From positions 124,001-188,000 of the forward strand of contig JAIWNF010000020.1 in NCBI GenBank assembly GCA_025093555.1: a stretch of DNA of 64,000 nt, read 5' to 3'. This document shows positions 11,378 through 23,386 of this stretch, piece by piece. The notes beneath the pieces are model-generated. The model did not search any database. It was not told the origin of the DNA and saw only the letters and a program-made list of their open reading frames with translations. Position numbers and translations under genes: made by a program. Each line of letters begins with the position of its first letter. Position 1 is the first letter of the stretch. The DNA is from Circinella umbellata (lineage: Eukaryota > Mucoromycota > Mucoromycetes > Mucorales > Lichtheimiaceae).

Positions 11378-13352
11378 TTATGAATTAGTAGAAGGTAGTA
11401 GAGATGAATTTGGCGTTCCAATGTCAGTAATAAACTCAGAAAGAGAAGGGGACACGGGAGGTGGTGTTAAAGATGATGGTGAAATGGCAATTGATAATTT
11501 GCTATTTGAAATTGGAGTCGTTGAAGGTTGTTGGTGTTGTTCTGAATCAGATTGTGGTTGATGTTGTTGTATTGCTAATATGTGCTGTTGTATTAAAGAA
11601 ATTTGGGTAGGTGCAGGTGGTGAAGTAGATGATGCTGAGGGTGGCCAAGCGACTTGGAATCGTACATTTGTAAAAGGCAATGAAAAGAAATGTAAAATCG
11701 TCGGAAGGTTGGTTAGGGTATAAAGACGAGTTACGGACGCAGAGGCAATGCCTTTGACCTTGGAATACGTCCGGAGATGATCGGCCACTTCTGCGCGTCG
11801 TGCAACAATATATTCTGTGACCCCAGAATTAAGTGGTACCGAGTATTCAAGGTTCTCATGGATCGGCTGCAATGCCTGGCAAATTTCATTCGCATCGGGC
11901 CGATTTTCAGGCCTTGGTTCCAAACATGCCACATATAATTTTTGGTACCATTCTGGTAATCCGGGGACTGTATCAATTCGATAAACATTATCCTCGTTTG
12001 ACGTTACATTTCCTGAACCATCCAACAATACATCGGGGGAAGGAAAAATTACTTTGCTAACAAGCTGCCAAATTATGACACCTAGACTATAAATGTCGGA
12101 CTTTTCGGTGTAAATTCCTTGTCGTACCTCAGGTGCGATATAGGGGAGTCTTCCATAGACTGCTTTAGTCAATGCTGTCACTGAAGATGATTCTTTTGAA
12201 GGTGTTGAAAATCGATAATCGACTAGAAAGTAATCACTGTCCGTGCATACGATATTTCGGGGATGAACATTGCGGTGACACATGCCTACTTTGTGTAAAT
12301 CAGCTAGATTTGCTGCAAGTCGAAGAATTGTGCCCGTAATCGTCTTTAGATCCAAATCGCCCAATGGTAATAGCTTCATGTGATCTTCGAGATTTCCATC
12401 GTTACTAACTTTCATCACCATCATCAAATCCCCCGTGCTCTCACAGACAGTCAGCCCTTGAAATAATAACGGTAAAAATGCTTTAGATTGAACCGCGATC
12501 TATTTATGGGCTTTTAAATTAATTTGCTGCGTCTCCCCTTATTTTTCACACAGTATACATACATGTAATCTGTACACCCACAAGCACATTATAAATGGCA
12601 TACCCTTTTATTCTCTTCTCACACCATCATTAAATTACCAACTATTTTTCGTACCTCATTAAGTATTTTATCATCTACAATTTTCAAAGCAATCTTCATG
12701 GGTTGTAAATCGTATGGCTGAGTAATCACCGCAGCATACACCGCAGAAAAACCTCCAGCACCGATGAATTGCATATTCGAAAACCACGACCAAGGAAACC
12801 ATTGCATATATTGATCCAACTCATCCGCATACATTTGTGCCACTGCTTTTTGTGCTCTTGGATGTGATGCTGCTACTACATTATCCCGTCCATACTTCTC
12901 TGAAAGCATTTTATAAGATAATTGTTGTCTCCATAACAACGCCCAATGCTAATTTTTTGTACATGTATAAAGATGATAAATTCGTGAGAAATCCATGGTC
13001 TTCTTTTTTCACCTCCACCTCCACCTCCACCCCCTCTCTCCTCTCTCCTTTCTCCTCTCTCCGCTTTCGGGTCCCCACTGTCCAGTAAAGAAAGACCTCT
13101 ATCTTTTAACCATACCCATGAATGATCAAATGTAATTGAATTCTCGTTACAATACTCACAAACTTCTTGATAAAGTTGTGCAAGTTTCTCGGGAACAGTG
13201 GATAAGTATCGAGAATCTGCCAAAATGAGATTCTCAAGACCGAATTCATGGGGATACAATTCAATGAGCCGAGTAACAGCCTGTCGTGTTTGTTGCAAGA
13301 GCTCCTCCTGCACTTGACGAGTATATAGTTTTTCAAGTTCGTTATCGTCCAT
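11378..13352 (-). CDS. Protein-kinase-fold protein lacking the catalytic Asp (probable pseudokinase)
   Basis: Exon 3 (12499-11378) and exon 2 (12948-12655) are well supported (GTACGA...ATAG, in frame). Exon 1 starts at the ATG at 13352 (an in-frame ATG also lies at 13367). Its 3' end is uncertain: the only phase-compatible donor I see is at 13115, which would drop a G/A-rich low-complexity stretch; with it the protein is about 550 aa. The fold is clear: glycine loop 'GAGGFSAVY', the 'ALK' lysine, a candidate alphaC Glu completed by the splice, 'YIAPEVRQG' (APE) and 'DIYSLGVIIWQL'. However, the catalytic loop reads 'CHRNVHPRN', with Asn (AAT at 12271-12269) replacing the catalytic Asp, and DFG reads 'DYR'. 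The C-terminus is Gln/Pro/Ser-rich. It is expected to bind nucleotide or protein rather than phosphorylate; the role is unknown. Confidence 0.75.
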
Positions 13353-13367
13353 GCAAAAGACAAACAA

Positions 13368-14586
13368 TGAAGAAGAAAAAAAAAGAAAAAAAAAAGTTGG
13401 TGTTCAAAAACAGAAAAAAAAGAAAAAAGGAAAAGGAAATATTGACGATATTATTTGAGCATATAAATTGTGTGGAGTTTTATATGTAGTCTATATAATG
13501 TTGAGGTGGGAAAAGAAAGAAAAGAAGCTGAAAAAAAAAAAAGTTTCTGAACTCAGTCTGTGAGCGAAAATATTAAATCATTGGTTCAAACTGCCACCTG
13601 GACTTGGACCCCACTTTTTCCCTTTTGGTAACTGTAGCAAAGCATGAATGGTGTCGTTGCGGTAACAAAAATATGCTTATTAAGTTTGTCCCTTTTTATT
13701 TTTTTTAAGTTACTCTATTTTCATATAAAAATACAAAAATCTGCTCGTAGTTTTTTTTTTTTTATTTTATGTAAAAAATACTTTCATTAATATAATGTGG
13801 TAATCGTTTTTTTTACTGAGACTAGGCTTTCCTTGTTGGGTCAGTGCGACCCAAAAGTACGGCTTCGATCGGACCCGTTATCAATACCTGATAGGAAAGA
13901 CAATCCGTAATTTATTGAATTAATAACAACAATCTTAAAAAAGAAGTTAAAAAAGATTGATTAAAAATATCATAAAAGATAGTGATAATAGTAATAATAT
14001 TGTAATATATAGATCTGCAAAAGGATGTGTATGTCTCATATAATATAAGAGTTTTTTTTGGAAACATAAATTCTAAATAGTGGTATTAAGGTATTGAATG
14101 GAAAAATTGGTATTAAAAAATATAATATATGATAAGATGTTATATCAATATAAGACACAACAGAAAAAGAATTAACATGTGGCCCCGAAGATTTTGTAAA
14201 TTATTGCTGAAAGAGTCCAAGTAAATGAAAAGAAGTTTGAGTTTTTGCTTTTGGTTTGTCTGGTGTGTGGGATGCATGAAAAGTGTGAGGAAGGAAAGGT
14301 GGATCTAAACATCGGGCGTACATATTGAACGCAATATCAGTTCATATGTATATACGTTTTATATATAAGAAACGAGAGAAAAGTAAAAAAAAAAAAACAA
14401 TTTAGTTCCGAATATATTGCATAGAAACATTAATGTATAATATTCTGGAGGGGATGAGGGAAAACTATAGAAAGTGTTTAAGAAACAAATCTTTATATAC
14501 TAACCAACAACATATCAAAGCAAGAAACTGACAATCAAGGACACATATTTTTTTGGGTTACTGATATATAAGTGTATACAATGTGC
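13368..14586. other. Intergenic region with a short perfect hairpin
   Basis: About 1.2 kb of AT-rich DNA between two - strand genes: the promoter of the kinase-fold gene and the 3' flank of the Gln-rich gene. The only conspicuous structure is a GC-richer patch at 13820-13900, described as a finding. No gene is seen. Confidence 0.5.
13827..13899. other. GC-richer patch with inverted repeats
   Basis: TTGGGTC (13836-13842) pairs perfectly with GACCCAA (13848-13854) across a 5-nt loop. A second GACCC at 13872-13876 could pair alternatively with the same left arm. CTTTCC (13827-13832) can close the whole with GGAAAG (13894-13899). It could be a structured RNA or the worn end of a mobile element. 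It does not fold as a tRNA. Confidence 0.35.
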
Positions 14587-15219
14587 TCAAGGAGGTGGTG
14601 GGAGCGAATCAACATTGAAACCCGCTTCAAAGGCACGTTGCTTCATATAAGTGTACATTTTGTATTGAAGCCCGAACAATGGAGAATCTGTCTCGTTCAT
14701 TAGGCGGCTGTTTGACATTTCGGAGATATAAGACTGCACATCTAGTATAAGGTACAACAAAGCATCATTATTATAAGATTCCATGCTAGACGCACTTTTC
14801 CTGTCGTCTTCTTCTTCTTCTAGTGACACTGCTGCTTCTACTGCTTCTTGTTCATTATAGTAATCGGAAAAGTAATAGTCTTTTTCAGCCCGTTCTAACT
14901 GTTGCTGTGTATGTTGTGAATAGATATATCGTTGTTGTTGATGTTCTTGTTCTATACATTCCGTAGAGCTATCTTCATTTTGCTGTCGCTGTTGCTGCTG
15001 CTGATTATAAAATCCATAGTAATAATCTTGCAAATCCGCTTTCAGCTGTACAGATTCTATAGCATGATCATATTCGTCAAAATATGAAGATGAATCGATA
15101 ATGGCTCGATCCCGGCTATCAGTATTAAATGATGTAGTAAAAGCATCTGAATATGACGGTGGGCTATGTCGTTGCCTATTGGTATGTTGACTGCAGATAA
15201 TGACATGATCAAAATTCAT
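14587..15219 (-). CDS. Hypothetical Gln/Glu/Tyr-rich protein
   Basis: A single-exon frame of 210 aa from the ATG at 15219 to the stop at 14587. I do not recognise the family. The N-terminus contains 'SPPSYSDAF'. The middle is rich in Gln, Glu and Tyr, with CAG/CAA runs and an acidic 'LEEEEDD' stretch. The last 70 residues look ordered ('ALLYLILDVQSYISEM', 'FGLQYKMYTYMKQRAFEAGF') and end in four prolines. There is no signal peptide or membrane segment. A (GA)n microsatellite lies about 115 bp upstream. Coding is supported by length, non-random composition and a conserved-looking C-terminus; an additional upstream exon cannot be excluded. Confidence 0.5.
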   Translation of the reverse strand: MNFDHVIICSQHTNRQRHSPPSYSDAFTTSFNTDSRDRAIIDSSSYFDEYDHAIESVQLKADLQDYYYGFYNQQQQQRQQNEDSSTECIEQEHQQQRYIYSQHTQQQLERAEKDYYFSDYYNEQEAVEAAVSLEEEEDDRKSASSMESYNNDALLYLILDVQSYISEMSNSRLMNETDSPLFGLQYKMYTYMKQRAFEAGFNVDSLPPPP

Positions 15220-15331
15220 TGGATATTTCTTTGACCTCTCACGCTAGCTTTATTTAATAGTTGTTTCTGTCAATTGTTAATGTTAAGGTTTTATTATTAG
15301 CGTTAATGCTTCCTTGTCTCAAGGATGACGA

Positions 15332-15334
<3 letters not shown>

Positions 15335-15364
<30 letters not shown>
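15335..15364. repeat. (AG)n microsatellite
   Basis: An uninterrupted 30-nt AG dinucleotide run in the upstream region of the Gln-rich gene. Confidence 0.95.
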
Positions 15365-15369
<5 letters not shown>

Positions 15370-18300
15370 TAAATGTAGATAGAGTGATATTTAAAAAGAG
15401 AAGACAAGTATCTCGCTGTGAAATGATATTTAATAATGGGAAATAGAAATAGTGGAGAGAAAATATACAAGAGTTATATCTCGAAGCATTAATGATTGTT
15501 GCTCAGAAGAAAGGGAGGAAGAAGAAACACGGAAAGAAAGAGAAATAAGGATTATTTCAAGGGGAAATACAGGACTCCTACCCCAATCGTAAAAAGTTAC
15601 ATGTTTTATACTGGCTGCAAAAATGATGTAGATATGATACATTAATTCCATGTAACGTTCTTTTTAATTCTGCGCCAGCGGTATCTTCTTCATTTAGATT
15701 TGCTTTTTGTTCTAATTATATTTGAAAAGAGACAAAAGTGACCCCCAATCACGAAGATTATTTATTTTTTGATCTTCTTGCATTTATTTTCGCCCCCAAA
15801 ATACTTCATAAAGAAACTCGTCTTTTTTAATATAATAAATTTAGCACATTTATTCTCTTCAAAGATATAATATCAATTGAAGGAGAAGAGTTATCTTTTT
15901 TGTGGGGGGGAGGCGTGTTTTCGTTTTTATGCAAAGTTAAAGTTAGGAATATTACATTTCTGTTGAATTCAGTAAAAAAAATCTATTTAAAATTTAGTAC
16001 AGGATCAAAAAAAAGCCATAACAACGAAAAAAATATATAAATGTTCTTCGGTCGGGTAACTAACACGATTCCGTTTCTATTTTAACGCACAGGTAACCAT
16101 ATAAAGGAATCAGACAATAAGCAAAAAGAGTAATCATTATAACACACATCAACAGCAGTAATAGCAACACCAAAGATAGGTGTTGTTGATTTTTTTTATT
16201 ATATTATTTATTTTTGGGGGAGAAGGGAGAAGATAATATAGAAGCGAGAAAACTGTCATTATACAATATGCATAAACGGGCCGTTGGGCAAGTAAGTTCA
16301 GTCTTTATAATAATGAATTCAGGGACTCTTTGTTGGCTCGATGTTCTGGGCATTGCTTATAAATAAAATAAATCACCACGCTATGACTGGTGACTTTACA
16401 AGCGTCAATATGAATTATATCATTACATGACAACTGTTCCAACGACAGCAAACCTATAACTTGATTTGGACATCTTTTATAAATTATGATATAAGAAGAG
16501 AAAATGGGGTATAATTATAGTTCTATTCTCCCTTTAAAAGAAACCCGTTGTCACCCTGAAACTCTTTAAACGCCATAAGAGGAGAAGAGTCAAATAAAAG
16601 CTCCCCCCCTAGGGTTGATGACTCTGTAAATTGTGGGCTCTTACAACAAAACTAGCGAGGGTTTCACATATAAAGAAATGCAAAATATTGTTTTATGTTA
16701 GCACCTCATCGATAGAACAGCGGGAAAATGTTTTATTTACCATACGAATTTGTTACGCTACTACGTAATACTCTATTTTCTTACTTTTTGTTCAATTTTG
16801 TTCGATGAGACTTCTACGTTTTCTTCTACAAAAGTTCTGCTATTACCTAATCTCAAATTAGAACTCATGAAAAGGCTTCCAAACAAAGACGCATTGCATA
16901 TAGTACTATAAAAGGCAAATCCACTACAATGAAATTAATAATAAAGAAATATGTAAATAGACGGTAATTGTTTAATCTACTATATCGAATCCTTGATCCC
17001 TTTGGTAGCTAATTCGATTAGAAGTCTCTAAGCTTAGCAGTAAGAGTGATTTATTATGAAGTCTTTTCTCTTGTTTCAAGCATTCATTATTACAATGCAC
17101 TATTATTATTTTCTACTTCCTGATACAAATTGTACTACTTCAAAGTATCGATGCTATGGTTATACGTTAGTTAAATTTAAATTATATACATAATAATATA
17201 GCTTGTACTATATCTATGATAGCTGGACAAGCATTATAAGGTAGGAGGTAAGACGGGCTGTTTTTTCTGCTTGCAAAAGCGACATCAATGTGTGACTTGT
17301 GTTCAACAATAACAAAAACTTGGTAATCGTAATGGTATGTATGCAAAAGTAGCTTGCAAACAAGCATTATATAAGATACCAATATATAAAGTCATTGCTA
17401 ATCAGCTTCGATACTTGTCTGAATGTCTTTGATCTGACAAAAGCTGCAGAGCATAATCAGCAAGTACTATCAGGTTAAGCCAATAAGTACAATAATCCAG
17501 TTATTTCTTGTATTCTGTACGTAGCGATCTTTTTGCATCTTCTAGGTTTATTATTAACAGCGTATTATATATAATTGTTTATTATTATTATTATTATTAT
17601 TCTCATTTGATCAGTTAAACTGTTTCCAATTTACATGACATGTATTAATTTTGTGCCTGTCAAAGTGACTTACTAGGTACTTAATATAAAAAAACTCTTG
17701 TGAACTTATCAAAGGTATCAGTTGGAGTCCTTTTGTTATTTTTAAAACTTTAGTTTTAGGCAGCAGATTATTATTACTTCTGGTTCTTTCCTGTCTGTCA
17801 TTAATTGTCTGGGAGTGTTTCGTTTTTCAGAGAGTAAAATCAATGTTGATAATACCAGTATGTTTTACTAAATGCTACTATCCTCAGTAAGCCTATCAAA
17901 CTGTCGCATTTTGTATAACATATTACAGCGTCTAATAATAAACCGTACAGCGGGCAATGGTATAGCTAGTTATTATTTTGACCCGGAATATTTACGCTTC
18001 GTCATTGTGTAACGAACTCCGCCTTTAAGATAGATAAAATGCTGTCATACTTAGAACACTTTGGATCAAGTAGTTTCAAAAAAAAAATCCTGGGTATACT
18101 CCGTTTTCATTGCTAATGCTTGACGCGGGTTCCCTTTCTTTTTCTGAGCCACATACGTATTACATACTCTTCAGATCATGCTGTGATCATGTTTGTTCGA
18201 AACAAAAAGATATTGACATTGGTGACACTAAAAAGAAAGCCCGCCTTTACTATCCGTCAAACAGGTGACACAATTATGGCCAAGCAACAAAAGTAGCCAA

Positions 18301-18663
18301 GAAATGGTTTGGTTCAAAAAAAAGTTTAAATGTTTATAATAATAGTAATAAGGAAAAAATAAAAAAAAAGGAGGTCGAGGCAGGTAAGAGACTATTTAGA
18401 GTAAAATAACGTGTAAATGTAAAAAGACGTTTTACATATTACACTCGAAAATGATGACGTGCTGAAAATATGTATAATAGAGGGCCGTCAAAGAAAAATC
18501 GACGGAGAAAGAATATATGTAAACGAATGGAAGTAATATACACAAGTATTTAAAGGTTTTCTGGTAATGATATGATAAAGGAAAAATGACTGTTTTGATA
18601 TGATATAGAATAGTAATGTAATACTGGTTGCTGAGAGTAAAGTTAATATCGTATACTTTTGCT
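15365..18663. other. Gene-poor 3.3 kb interval
   Basis: No open frame over about 75 codons shows family similarity, and no tRNA-like or rRNA-like sequence was seen. A short (TTA)n run lies near 17580-17600. Codon-like bias is absent. It may contain promoter DNA or old, unrecognisable mobile-element debris. Confidence 0.5.
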
Positions 18664-19776
18664 TTAGTATACGGATGTCTTGTATGACGTTTGAGGAAAG
18701 TCTTCGAGATCGCGAAGGGGATGATGCTGAACACGTTGCTTTAAGCGAGATGCATAAGCTGTGACTACACAGGCAAAGTAAATCTAATAGTATGATAGAA
18801 GTAATGATTCAATATTACAATTGTTGGCCAATTACGTTATATGTATGTACTTTTTATTATATTTCTTACCGATATAATGTTGCCAACAACAATACCAACG
18901 CCACCTCCTACCAAAACACCAACCATGGCCTTTTCACAAGCTTCGCGTGAGTCAATTCCATCAGGTAATGGGTATTCTCCAGTCTCATTTTCAATATAAT
19001 AATCACATCCATCAACAATATCACCGCGACGGACGATCAGGAAGATATATGTGGCAGCAGTAACAATTAATGCCAAAATTGCCATAAGCCAATAGACAAT
19101 CTTGAAAATGTTAATTAGGCCGCGTTTTTGCTACAGTTAATCATGATTCATAGTTATTAGTTTTATCTTTTCTATTATATTTTGGTGCATTCATATCTTC
19201 CTTCGAGAAAAAAAAATTGAAGTATTCAGAAAAATAGCTTACAATAATTGTACCAATAAAACCGAAAAGTGATGTCAAAGCACCAATACAACTGATGGCT
19301 ATACAAACGTAATATACTGCATCAAGGTTGACATATGTTGACCCACGAGAAGCCAAAATATCTAATGAAAAAAAAAAAAGACAAGTTGTTGAAAATATAA
19401 GCTGACTGTCTCGATGTGCATATTGCTGCTCATGCGTCACTTGTTATTAATTCACATACTTTCTCGTTCAATACATAAATAAGCGATGGATGCGATGCTT
19501 GCAAGCTATTAATAATTACAATAAAATATATTAGAAATACAATTTCCCATGTCGGCTGCAGGATACATATATAAATGAGTCCAAAGACGAAATTATTATT
19601 ATATGCTGATCGCTCTATGTTTTTTTACTATGCTTACAAGATTGAACAGGGCAATGATCAAGACACCGATTCTATAATAATTACGTGATGTAAGTCGCTT
19701 TTTTTTATCCAGATAATTCAAAAATAAGATGCTTTTCGTACCTGAGAGAAATACAACAACAGCACTTTTGGATCAT
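18664..19776 (-). CDS. Four-TM (tetraspan-like) membrane protein
   Basis: Six short exons on the - strand: 19776-19742, 19671-19638, 19505-19460, 19361-19243, 19130-18870 and 18783-18664. They join in frame to 204 aa with GT-AG introns throughout. Four hydrophobic segments are visible: 'RIGVLIIALFNLL...', 'VYYVCIAISCIGALTSLFGF', 'YWLMAILALIVTAATYIFLI' and 'VGVLVGGGVGIVVGNIIS' continuing into the last exon. The N-terminus starts 'MIQKCCCC', a likely palmitoylation cluster. The larger loop between TM3 and TM4 has two Cys (DGCDYY, REACEK) that could form a disulfide, but the tetraspanin CCG motif is missing. I therefore call the topology, not the family. The C-tail (about 30 aa) is basic and then acidic and faces the cytosol. 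Confidence 0.8.
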
Positions 19777-22700
19777 TTTTAATCGATGTTTATGTGTTTA
19801 TTGTATATGTGAATGTTTATATGCTTTTGCTTTTTATGAGAAGAAAAACGAAGAAGTGGAAAGAAACTAAAAAAGCTGTGGAGCAAAGGTGTTTGAGATA
19901 AAAAAAAACGGTTTATATATAGCTTTAACTTTTCTTCTGTACGATTTTGGATTAGTGACCGGAATGGTGTAACATACGAGCCCGAGCCTCACTGTGTCAC
20001 CTCCATCTTCTGGTTCACTTTTTTCATAATCCACAATAGAAATTGTTGATCCAAAAAAACTTTTGTTGTTTTTGTTATACAAAAGATAAAAATAGTAAAA
20101 AATATTTTTAAGTTTGGATGTGTGTGTGGCTGTTTTAAAGAAAAGCCAAGAAAGTGAATTATAAAATATTCCACTCAGCCTCTCTACTTCACTGCTGCTG
20201 CGTAAATTGTGCTGTGCAGGTATTGAAAAAAGAATATGATCTGAAACGTACATACCACATAGATTTTATACAGTGTAAATCAAATGAATTGGGAAACAAA
20301 AAAAAATCATTCTATAGCCATCGCTATGAAAGCGCCAACGCGGAGAATCATGTTGTTTTGTGTCGGGTGATCGGCTCATCAGAAACCCGGAATATGCTAT
20401 CATCGTCCGTTTGTGTTACCAACACGTCCTTTTTTATTTTAATCTCTTATTATAGCTGTTCAAGCCTCATCAATTGTCATGATAATTTTGACTGTTTTTT
20501 TAGCGAAGAAATGTTTTGTTATAGAGTCTATTTGTTTATTAATTTTACTACTATTACTCTGTTTCTTTAATGCTCTGGTATATGTGTTGCTATTACATAT
20601 TATGTACTAAATTATAAACAAAAACAAAATAAAAAAGTTCTTCTTGTTAAGATATAAACGCACAAAAATTGAATAGATACAACATCTCCAACTTAACGTC
20701 TTTTCTTTTTTGTCACTAAACTACATATAATGCACCCCCCCCCCCGATATGATAACGATGTTACCTTGATACTATACTAAGCCAAGTTCCTTCGAGAAAA
20801 AAAAAGGCTGGACTTTTTCTTTCAAAACAGACAAAAATAAATCGGGTGTCTTTACTGTTTAGGATGCACAGCGCACCATCACACACGAAAGGCAAGAAAA
20901 AGCTACGGAAGGTCAGAAGGTGATTTCTAAGAAGTCTACTGATAATCATCTCTGCGATACACTAATTCTGTAATAATGTACTATATAGATGATACAAATG
21001 ATATATATATTAAATAATGTATATAATATTTCTATTATAGTTTACAAACTTTTCAGTATATTTATACGATGCTAATATTCTGCTTAAATAAAGAATAATA
21101 ATAGACCAGAAAGCACTCTCTGAACAATGCTATAATTATTTTTATTGAAAAATTAGGTTAGATCACTATACTTTAAAAAATACAGTTGGCTTACTATACT
21201 TAAAAAATACAGCTGGCTAGCCATTCTCCTCATATAGTAGAAAGTCTAAATGGTACAAACTCACTCTTAAAAAATGTGCTTCTCTATTTTTTTTAGTTCT
21301 CTGTGTACTACCGCTTTGTTGTGTACCCTCAGTCCTGCCTTGGAGGCTTGGGATCATTTATTGATCTGGTTGTAGTGTTTTCAAAAGCAGTGTTGGGCTA
21401 ATAATACGCCATCCTAATGATTGAGCTATTCATGACTTTTTTATATACAATTACAAGGTGTGACATTGATATATTACGCTTGGGAAAGTAATCACAGCAA
21501 TATTGGCGAATTCGTGGTTAACAAAATACTGGCTTGGCTAAAAAAAAATTATATAGAAAACTACATGCAGGACATTCTTCTTCTTCTTCTTTTTCACATA
21601 TGGAAAATGTCAGTGTCTACAGTATAATTGTGTCAGAAAAAGTTATTCATTTTATGGTAAATGTTTTAAGAAAAAAATGTAGTCGCAATCGTTAATATTA
21701 ATAATAAAAAATAAGACTGAATCAACCACGAAGTCGACGCGCAAGATAAACAAAATGCATATATCAACGGCTTGTGTAAGTTTGGATGGCTCGTGCAGGT
21801 ACCAGTATCGAGTTGGTGACGAATAAAATACTCTGGCAGCCAATACAGGCTAAGCTTTAGTCTATCTAGTGTAGAATAAATAAGATACGTACTAGATAAG
21901 AAAAAAGAACAATTTGAAGAGAAATGTAATCCAATGCGATACTTTACTATAAACTTCTGCTTTCATATCTCAGTCCATCACCAAAGAGCTCCGATTTGGT
22001 CTTATTTACAAGATTATTGTTTATATACATTTTTATTAGCGCAACTTCTTTCATCTTATATTTCAGGCAGTACAAGAAAGAATATTACGATATACATGCT
22101 CAATATATAGATATATACTTATAACTGATATTTTATTGCAGTGTTTTCAATTGTATATATGTCTAATGAATAATAGTATATAGAAAGTAATACTTCGCTT
22201 CGTAAACCTCATTAACAATGATGCTAATCAGCAATTTTTCTTTCTTTTCATAAACTAGTGAATAATGCTCAGTGAACTTTATTTAAAGATATATAATATA
22301 TAGTAACTACTTATTTGCTTTATCATCTCTCACGTTGGGAAGTAAGTACTGTGGTACAAGCTGTTCACCATTTATATCAGAGTAGTGAGAGCGTAAACAT
22401 TGACGCGAAAATATTACTATACTCCCGTTCTACATTGGAAAAATCGAGTAAAAATTTGTTTACCCATAAAATATTCAAACTACCGGATTGAATTCATGTA
22501 GTATATCGATACGTACTTCTATCAAAATGAATTTTAAATGAATTGCGATGCTTATAAAAAGAATAAAATAAAAAAGTTCGAGTCAAAAACATATACAAAA
22601 AGCAATTAGAAAAACTGGCAAATGAATTAAAGCTACATGGCATTTATTTTATCTTTTTCAACTTCCCATCATCATAATTCTACCCTCATAACGTAACCTG

Positions 22701-23386
22701 CAGTCAGTGAGATGTAATAGTTTTGTAACTAGCTTTGACATCAACTCTAGCAAATGTTTGCAGAACGAAAATTTTATTATGAGCTAATAGCATAACCTAC
22801 TCGTGACACGGAGCTGATGCGTCTAATCTCCTCAGTGGGTGGAATTTTCAAAGGTGTCAGTCGTCGAGATATACAAATAAGATCCTCCCTGACAAACAAG
22901 GTTGCTTACTATGAAGTACCCTGAAGATATAATAAGATTAATCAGAGGCTAATCTATTAATCAGAGGCGTTTAGTTTATATTCCATATGTTGATAATAAC
23001 ATGATAAAAAAAAAGAATTAGACATACATTTCTCCTGTTTCTACTTGATGAAGCTATTATTAAAAAAACGCCCAATATATAAAATACAATTCAAATAACA
23101 TATTCTTTATAAATATAGGAATAACTAGTAACTTTTAATATTAAAAAAAATTCAGTTAAACAAAAAACAAAATTGAAGCCCCATCTCTCACAAATGAAAC
23201 TGCATGTTTGTTGTCTGGTAAATATACACTAAAAAAATTGATATAATCTCACCTCCTGAACATGCTTCTTTTTCAAAATGAAGATCCAATATCTGTTTAT
23301 TCCCCCTTTTTTTCATTTATTTATTTATTCTTTTCTCCTTTTCTTTTCTTTTTTTTTACTTTTTCTTTCATAAACCCATTTTTTTC
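19777..23386. other. Gene-poor 3.6 kb interval
   Basis: This region holds the upstream region of the four-TM gene and of the surface-protein gene. Open frames near 19867-20253 (-) and 20154-20570 (+) overlap each other and carry no family motif. A short tandem duplication is listed separately at 21165-21218. No RNA gene was recognised. Confidence 0.5.
21165..21218. repeat. Tandem duplication of a 26-28-bp unit
   Basis: The unit ACTATACTT(T)A6TACAG(T/C)TGGCT occurs at 21165-21191 and again at 21193-21218. The copies differ by one A/T-run length change and one T/C substitution. Confidence 0.75.

Noticed and set aside
13855..13880. TTCGATC sequence resembling a tRNA T loop
   Set aside because: Flanking bases do not pair as a T stem, and no acceptor, D or anticodon arm can be built.
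20154..20570. 138-codon open frame with a Cys cluster
   Set aside because: It overlaps another frame on the opposite strand, has composition typical of AT-rich noncoding DNA, and contains no recognisable domain.
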